The notes below the pieces were generated by a model that made no database searches, was not told the origin of the DNA, and saw only the letters and a program-made list of their open reading frames with translations. Positions 31,087-35,707 of a stretch of 35,707 nt of DNA are shown here, piece by piece (position 1 is the first letter of the stretch; every line of letters begins with the position of its first letter). Where the stretch lies: positions 1 to 35,707 of the forward strand of contig JACPCU010000002.1 of NCBI GenBank assembly GCA_016184315.1. Reading direction: 5' to 3'. Position numbers and translations under genes: made by a program. The stretch is from Nitrososphaerota archaeon (GTDB taxonomy: Archaea; Thermoproteota; Nitrososphaeria; Nitrososphaerales; JACQRY01).

Positions 31087-31584
31087 ATGTGTTTGAAAGA
31101 GCATAACCTACAGAAGAGAGAAGTACGCGTAATCCTAGATGCTCTTGCACAGACTTGGCCGCCTCAAGCTATCCCCCAGAAAGTCAAGCAGATCCGCGTA
31201 GTCGAAGTAGAAACGAAAGGCGAGATCCTAATTTTGGATGGAGTCATAGCTGTAAGAACAGGAAAGCCTTCCCGCATAGTTCCCCTCCTAAGGGAAAACA
31301 CCCTCTCCTTGTTCCCCAGCATTACCGTGGATCCTGGCGCGATCAAGTTCATCTGCAATGGAGCTGACGTGATGAGACCAGGCGTAGTGGACATGACAAG
31401 CTTCAGTCAAGACAGCATCGTTGGTGTAAAGGAACGGAATTACGGCAAGTTCATCGCTGTAGGCATAGCTGTGGCCGATAGCGACTCCCTCAGGACTGCT
31501 TCAACAGGCCCAGTTGTGAAGAATATCCACTATGTTGGAGACAAGTTCTGGGAAGTATTCAAGGAGCATGGTGCAAATAAGTGA
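31087..31584 (+). CDS. PUA-domain protein, MCT-1/Tma20-like
   Basis: The 165-residue protein has an N-terminal alpha/beta domain (about 1-75) with KREVRVILDAL and a C-terminal PUA domain: GAIKFICNGADVMRPGVV, VKERNYGKFIAVGIAVAD. This two-domain layout fits archaeal homologues of MCT-1/Tma20, ribosome- and RNA-binding proteins involved in translation initiation or recycling. Start ATG 31087, about 23 bp after a TATA-like cttatct. Confidence 0.88.
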   Translation: MCLKEHNLQKREVRVILDALAQTWPPQAIPQKVKQIRVVEVETKGEILILDGVIAVRTGKPSRIVPLLRENTLSLFPSITVDPGAIKFICNGADVMRPGVVDMTSFSQDSIVGVKERNYGKFIAVGIAVADSDSLRTASTGPVVKNIHYVGDKFWEVFKEHGANK

Positions 31585-31612
31585 GCTCTGCTCAATTTTC
31601 CCTTAGCTGGTA

Positions 31613-31621
31613 AGTTAATAA
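31613..31621 (+). promoter_or_regulatory. TATA box for sepF
   Basis: agttaataa is centred about 23 bp before ATG 31640, supporting a leaderless or near-leaderless transcript. Confidence 0.5.
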
Positions 31622-31639
31622 GCCACATCTATTCGTAGG

Positions 31640-31951
31640 ATGAGAGGCCTTTTGACCCAAGAAGCTGTTGCGCGCCAGAAGAACGGGGACACTGAAGGGC
31701 AGATCTATCTTAAGGCCCTGCCCCTCAGAGGCGTGGAGGATGTAGAGAAGATAAAGGAAGATGTATCCAAGAATACCATTGTCATAATAAGAGTTACACC
31801 CTTGGCTCAACGGAACGTAGAGGATCTTAGAAAGGCCGTAGAAGAGTTGTACAAACACGTCGAGAAGAACGGAGGAGACATTGCCCGCCTAGGTGAGGAG
31901 AGAATAGTCATCACCCCTCCAGCAGTGAAAATCTGGAGAGGACTTTACTAA
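31640..31951 (+). CDS. sepF: Archaeal SepF cell-division protein
   Basis: The 103-residue protein contains the SepF core: YLKALPLRGVEDVEKIKED, VIIRVTPLAQRNVEDL, and the C-terminal GGDIARLGEERIVITPP. SepF anchors FtsZ to the membrane in archaea with FtsZ-based division. The N-terminal extension before the core is short (about 20 residues, MRGLLTQEAVARQK), so the membrane-targeting helix is small or amphipathic. Start ATG 31640 is supported by the TATA box 23 bp upstream. Confidence 0.9.
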   Translation: MRGLLTQEAVARQKNGDTEGQIYLKALPLRGVEDVEKIKEDVSKNTIVIIRVTPLAQRNVEDLRKAVEELYKHVEKNGGDIARLGEERIVITPPAVKIWRGLY

Positions 31952-31992
31952 CCTCTTATTCTAACATGAAAAACACCGTCTGCAAAACATCA

Positions 31993-33918
31993 CTAACGCA
32001 GCCTAATAGCTTCCATCACATCAGGGCCACTTGTAGGCAGCCTGAACATTCTCGAAACAGCGTTCGTAACATTCTCAACCTTCCTCCTCTCGCCATGATT
32101 GACGATCACATGCTTCAGCTTAGGCCTAAGCCTAGCCACGAACCGAATAAGCTGATTATAGTCACTGTGACCGCTGAAGCCCTCGATCTTCTCCACCGCG
32201 CATCTCATATCCACAATCCTAATCTTACCTCCGTCATGAGGGAGACTGACCTGCCTGGCGCCGTCGAGAACCCTCCTACCTAGGGTTCCAGGAATCTGAT
32301 AGGAAACGAAGACGATCTTGCCCTTCTCAGAAGAAGCCACATTCTCCAAGTACTCCATGACCGGCCCCCCCTCAAGCATACCTGAAGTAGCCATTATGAT
32401 GGCAGGCCCCTCTCTCAAAGCTTCATCCCTGTTGCTCGCATGTTCAATATTGGTGAAATACTCGGACATGAACGGATTCTCCTCAGTATCCAAGATCTGA
32501 GACTTAAGGCCCCTTGCAAGATACTCCGGATAGGACATGTGGATCGCAGTAGCCTCGGAGATCATGCCTTCGAGAAATATGGGGCACTCCATGAGCGCGC
32601 CGTTCTTCATGTACTGGTTAAGGACCAGCATGATCTCTTGGGACCTTCCCACCGCTGGCGACGGTATCAGAACCTTGCCTCCCTCGGTTAGCGTCTTGTT
32701 GACTGTGTTCACAAGGTTCATTTCGACTTCCTCTCTGCTGGGCATGATGTCCTCCTTTGCGCCGTAGGTGCTCTCCATGATCAAGGTTTCAGCCCTAGGG
32801 AAGTTTGACGTAGCAGGGTCTAGAAGCATGGTGGGCCCATACTTGAAGTCTCCTGTGTAGATGATGTTGTGGGCACCATCACCGATGTGCAAATGACATA
32901 TTGCTGAGCCTAAGATATGGCCAGCGTTATTCAAAACCAGTTTAACGTCGGGTGAAACGTCAGTGACAAGGCCGTAGGGCAGAGTTATAGTGTGCTTAAC
33001 CGCTTCACGCACATCTTTCATGTCGTAAAGTACGTTGCTTCCCTCGATCGAAGCGATTTTTACGAAGTCCTGTTGGAGAAGAGTCATCAGGGGCAGCGTA
33101 GGCTCCGCGGAGTATACAGGCCCGTCATATCCATACTTGTATAACACAGGGATGAAGGCGTGATGATCCATATGTGCATGGCTTACAATAACCGCGTCCA
33201 GTTCATCGAACTCAATATTCGCCCAGTCAAGCCTAGGGTAAGCGTCCCAAGGATGCTTCTGACCTGGATGAATACCGCAGTCCAGAAGGATCTTGCTTTC
33301 AGGGGTAGTTACTAGCACAGATGAGCGTCCTACTTCGTTGAAGGCACCTAGAGTGTGAATCGTGATCTCAGGGTCAGATGACAGCTTTATCCTGAAGATT
33401 CTGTCTCCAGCTTCCCGGAGGAAGCGCTCCCTGTCATCAGCCCCAGTCTTGAAGATGTGATAAATCGTTTGGATAGTGTTTGAAGGCATAGGAGGGCCTT
33501 TGCGGATCTTGATCCGCCAGCCGGTCTCCTCCACTAGGTTGACTGTGCTGCTGTCTCTATCAGGACCTATAAGATTAGGCTTCTTCAGCTCAACTAAGGC
33601 TTCTCCTAGTGCATCGTCGAAGAACATCTGCTGGAGCCCAGCTTCAGCAGGAACTGCATTGCCAATGATCTCCCTTGCTTCTTCCTCGCTTCTCCTAATC
33701 GACTTATCAGTCCTTACCACCACCCTCTTCTTCACAAGGTTAACGATGTCTGAAATGATGAAGTTATGCTCATAGAGGAACCTAGGCTTCTTCGTGTATA
33801 ACGCTATACGGGGGCCTTCATACTCTACTCTTGTGATCTCTGCTTCAGCAGGGAGATTCTGCAGAATAGTTGCCATTACGTTGGCGGGCTGTCCGTGATT
33901 CTTCTCCGTCAAATTCAA
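31993..33918 (-). CDS. aCPSF1/FttA-type KH-domain beta-CASP ribonuclease
   Basis: The 641-residue protein matches archaeal CPSF1 (FttA), the transcription-termination and RNA-processing nuclease. The first 150 residues fit two KH-like domains; the metallo-beta-lactamase core has SHAHMDHHAF (HxHxDH, about 245-252), GHILGS, YTGDFKYG; the beta-CASP region includes MATSGMLEGGP and SGHSDY near the C-terminus. The enzyme uses zinc ions and acts on RNA behind RNA polymerase. Its TTG start (33918) overlaps the proteasome beta stop (TTGA, 33915-33918). Confidence 0.95.
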   Translation of the reverse strand: MNLTEKNHGQPANVMATILQNLPAEAEITRVEYEGPRIALYTKKPRFLYEHNFIISDIVNLVKKRVVVRTDKSIRRSEEEAREIIGNAVPAEAGLQQMFFDDALGEALVELKKPNLIGPDRDSSTVNLVEETGWRIKIRKGPPMPSNTIQTIYHIFKTGADDRERFLREAGDRIFRIKLSSDPEITIHTLGAFNEVGRSSVLVTTPESKILLDCGIHPGQKHPWDAYPRLDWANIEFDELDAVIVSHAHMDHHAFIPVLYKYGYDGPVYSAEPTLPLMTLLQQDFVKIASIEGSNVLYDMKDVREAVKHTITLPYGLVTDVSPDVKLVLNNAGHILGSAICHLHIGDGAHNIIYTGDFKYGPTMLLDPATSNFPRAETLIMESTYGAKEDIMPSREEVEMNLVNTVNKTLTEGGKVLIPSPAVGRSQEIMLVLNQYMKNGALMECPIFLEGMISEATAIHMSYPEYLARGLKSQILDTEENPFMSEYFTNIEHASNRDEALREGPAIIMATSGMLEGGPVMEYLENVASSEKGKIVFVSYQIPGTLGRRVLDGARQVSLPHDGGKIRIVDMRCAVEKIEGFSGHSDYNQLIRFVARLRPKLKHVIVNHGERRKVENVTNAVSRMFRLPTSGPDVMEAIRLR

Positions 33919-34571
33919 GCTCTACCGAAAAAAGTAGTCAATACCTTAGATTTTTCTTCCAAAGTCAGCTCTCTGAACCCGTCTCTCGTAATCACAGCTA
34001 CGTCGATGCTGTCGCCGGTACCAGTGTTTCGCTTTATGGCTGCCGCCACCGCCCTCATAGCTATCTTCACGCCTTGATCAACCGGGATTCCTTCCTTGTA
34101 CTCAGTTTCGAGAATGCCGTAGGCCACGGGGGAGCCGCTGCCTGTTGAGAAGTACTTTTCTTCGGTGAGAGAGCCGAAAAGGTCGATGTTGTACACGGTT
34201 GCTCCAGACTCGTCGTAGCCAGCTACAATCACATCAGCGATGTACGGGAACAGTCTAGCTGAGAAGAATACGTTGGCTGCAAGTCTTGCTGCAGATTTAA
34301 TCGGGATTCTTGTTCCGTGTTCAAGCTTGTAGATATTCGAGTAATACCTCAGGGTGTCAACAACGTTCTGGGCGTCTGCTACTCCTCCGGCTATGGTCAT
34401 TGCAATATGGTCGTCTATCTTCTGGATCTTCTTCACATTCTTGTGGGCTATGAAGAAGGTTCCTGCGACGGCTCTTGTATCTGTGGCGAGGACAGCTCCG
34501 TCTGAGCATAGGAGTCCCACGGTTGTTGTCCCATGGACTATACTGGGTTCAGGTGTTCGAAAACCAGACAA
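33915..34571 (-). CDS. psmB: 20S proteasome beta subunit
   Basis: The 218-residue protein has a short propeptide (about 14 residues ending IVHG) cleaved before Thr15 of TTTVG, the N-terminal nucleophile. Asp17 and Lys33 of the mature protein are conserved (ATDTRAV ... HKNVKKI). GSGSPVAYG and GDSIDVAVI further support it. It forms the catalytic rings of the archaeal proteasome. Start TTG 34571. Stop overlaps the aCPSF1 start by 4 nt, a common archaeal neighbourhood. Confidence 0.96.
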   Translation of the reverse strand: MSGFRTPEPSIVHGTTTVGLLCSDGAVLATDTRAVAGTFFIAHKNVKKIQKIDDHIAMTIAGGVADAQNVVDTLRYYSNIYKLEHGTRIPIKSAARLAANVFFSARLFPYIADVIVAGYDESGATVYNIDLFGSLTEEKYFSTGSGSPVAYGILETEYKEGIPVDQGVKIAMRAVAAAIKRNTGTGDSIDVAVITRDGFRELTLEEKSKVLTTFFGRA

Positions 34572-34708
34572 TTCTTCTCAACTTCAGGCTTTTCTGCCGG
34601 CATGTAGCTCGGCGAGTAGACCTGATGCGGAATACGTGCCGTTGGCTCCTTTAAGAATCTTTCTGCGGGAACCTGTGATAGACGCGCTGATTGATGCATA
34701 AATCTGGT

Positions 34709-35038
34709 CTAAGTGACCTTGCTTCCCAGCGCCATATCTCTATCAGGTTTGAGGATACAGACTGTGTCGCCGTCAACGGCTGCGAGAAGCATAACTTCCG
34801 AGTCCAAGCCGAACATCTTCTTCGGCTGGAGGTTGGTCACTACGACCACCTGCTTCGAGACGAGGTCTTCAGGTTTATAGTGGCCCCCAAGCCCAGCTAC
34901 AGATTGTTTCACCGTCCCTCCTATGTCGATCTTCAGTTTCACCAGCTTCTTGGCTCCAGGAACCTGTTCTGCTTGGATTATTTTGCCTACGCGGAAATCT
35001 ATCTTGGCAAACTCTTCGAAAGGATGTTTGACTGACAT
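34709..35038 (-). CDS. metG: MetRS beta subunit (tRNA-binding OB-fold domain)
   Basis: The 109-residue protein is the tRNA-binding OB fold found at the C-terminus of bacterial MetRS but separately encoded in many archaea: FAKIDFRVGKIIQAEQVPGAKKL, VAGLGGHYKPEDLV and VVVVTNLQPKKMFGLDSE. It lies 5 bp downstream of the MetRS gene (35044), so the two subunits are probably co-transcribed. Start ATG 35038. Confidence 0.92.
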   Translation of the reverse strand: MSVKHPFEEFAKIDFRVGKIIQAEQVPGAKKLVKLKIDIGGTVKQSVAGLGGHYKPEDLVSKQVVVVTNLQPKKMFGLDSEVMLLAAVDGDTVCILKPDRDMALGSKVT

Positions 35039-35043
35039 CAGGA

Positions 35044-35707
35044 TCAGCTTTGTTTCCTTATTTCCTCTAGTCTCCTAATAATGTCTTTCTTAGATATTTT
35101 GTTGAAAAGCGGCTTGAAGTTCCTTACCTGTATTGGAAACCTCAGCTCTGCCAAGCCGTCAGACCATCGCATATTCTCTATGGTTGTTCCATCAACAAAA
35201 CCCCAAGCTTCAGCAGCGGTTTTTGGGATGATTGGGTAGAGCTCTACGGCAAGGGTCTTAACGACTCGGAGTGATGTGTAGAGGGATTCGGCAGCTGCGT
35301 TTGGATCAGTCTTGTAGGATTTCCACGGCTCTGTCAGGTTCAAGTATCTGTTTCCCTCTTCTGCCTGCTCCAATGTCAGTCTAACTGCTCTCTGAAGTCT
35401 CAGGGACTCATAGTTAGATGCGATCTCCAAGTGCCTGTTCTCCATGGCGTGCAAGATCTCTTGAGCTTGGGGACCTATCTGTGGCTCCTTCTCTATTGCT
35501 CCTCCCAGAAAGCGTTGGGTTGCGGACAGAGTTCTGTGGACGAAGTTACCGATCTTGTCGTTGAGCTCCACGTTGACCTTCTCTTCAAGGAGATCGTAGG
35601 AGAAGTTCACGTCCCCTGTCTCAGGTCGCAGCGAGAGAAGAGTATATCTCCAATAGTCTACGAACGGTAGAATCTTCAACGCTTCGTCTATCCAGATTCC
35701 TATTCCT
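35044..35707 (-). CDS. metG: Methionyl-tRNA synthetase, 5' end cut by the window
   Basis: This is the C-terminal part of MetRS. The frame is open to the right edge and reads GIGIWIDEAL, VDYWRYTLLSLRPETGDVNFSYD, VNVELNDKIGNFVHRTL, the end of the catalytic domain and the anticodon-binding helical bundle. The KMSKS loop would lie just beyond the edge. No in-frame stop interrupts it, and the visible TTG at 35679 is internal. The beta subunit follows 5 bp downstream. Confidence 0.95.
   Translation of the reverse strand, partial: GIGIWIDEALKILPFVDYWRYTLLSLRPETGDVNFSYDLLEEKVNVELNDKIGNFVHRTLSATQRFLGGAIEKEPQIGPQAQEILHAMENRHLEIASNYESLRLQRAVRLTLEQAEEGNRYLNLTEPWKSYKTDPNAAAESLYTSLRVVKTLAVELYPIIPKTAAEAWGFVDGTTIENMRWSDGLAELRFPIQVRNFKPLFNKISKKDIIRRLEEIRKQS

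Noticed and set aside
1-35707. CRISPR arrays, rRNA genes, transposase or integrase genes
   Set aside because: No regular spaced repeats, rRNA-like sequence, transposase motifs or integrase catalytic residues were seen on either strand.

Overview
The window reads as archaeal chromosome. It encodes a 20S proteasome beta subunit, an aCPSF1/FttA-type KH + beta-CASP ribonuclease, an LSm protein next to ribosomal protein eL37, a PUA-domain (MCT-1-like) protein, archaeal SepF, a HerA/NurA pair, and methionyl-tRNA synthetase with its tRNA-binding (beta) part in a separate gene. Many genes start with TTG or GTG, and several have a TATA-like box about 23-30 bp before the start codon, as expected for leaderless archaeal transcripts. 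The mix (SepF with LSm, DUF5678-like proteins and retropepsin-like proteins) suggests a TACK-group archaeon, perhaps Bathyarchaeia-like. That assignment is inference and cannot be fixed from this sequence.

Layout. 1-8.9 kb: an orphan HEPN protein, OsmC and RidA detoxification proteins, a divergent MFS transporter/aldo-keto reductase pair with palindromes between them, a core MetE-type methyltransferase, acetyl-CoA synthetase, a dUTPase/dCTP-deaminase-family protein and a HIT hydrolase. 8.9-13.5 kb: translationally coupled nurA-herA and a CorA-type metal transporter. 13.5-20.1 kb: small metabolic genes (isochorismatase-like hydrolase, LLM flavin oxidoreductase, DUF1801, second OsmC, metallo-beta-lactamase, secreted coiled-coil protein, APC permease, second RidA). 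20.3-25.8 kb: a decayed accessory island. 25.9-29.8 kb: a ThDP enzyme, a thioredoxin-fold protein, a zinc-ribbon protein coupled to rpiA. 29.8-35.7 kb: a dense information-processing block.

The island is the most unusual part. It is anchored by an intact tRNA-Ala(GGC) gene on the minus strand (25742-25815). Three extra copies of the tRNA 3' end lie at 23505, 22720 and 22077, all in the same orientation, which looks like attachment-site scars from tandem integrations. Each interval carries a small two-gene module: a RelB/RelE-like pair, a HicB/HicA pair, and two copies of a module pairing a small DUF5678-like protein with a retropepsin-like aspartyl protease. Just outside the outermost scar is another antitoxin-toxin pair whose RelE-family toxin has two in-frame stop codons while the antitoxin is intact. 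Nearby, an aIF-1A-like gene has an in-frame stop in its OB fold.

The DUF5678-like/retropepsin-like module is the best candidate for a little-described system. It occurs twice in tandem in the same gene order, with a 4-nt stop/start overlap in one copy and a 9-nt gap in the other. The two copies have decayed in complementary ways: one keeps an intact protease, the other an intact partner.
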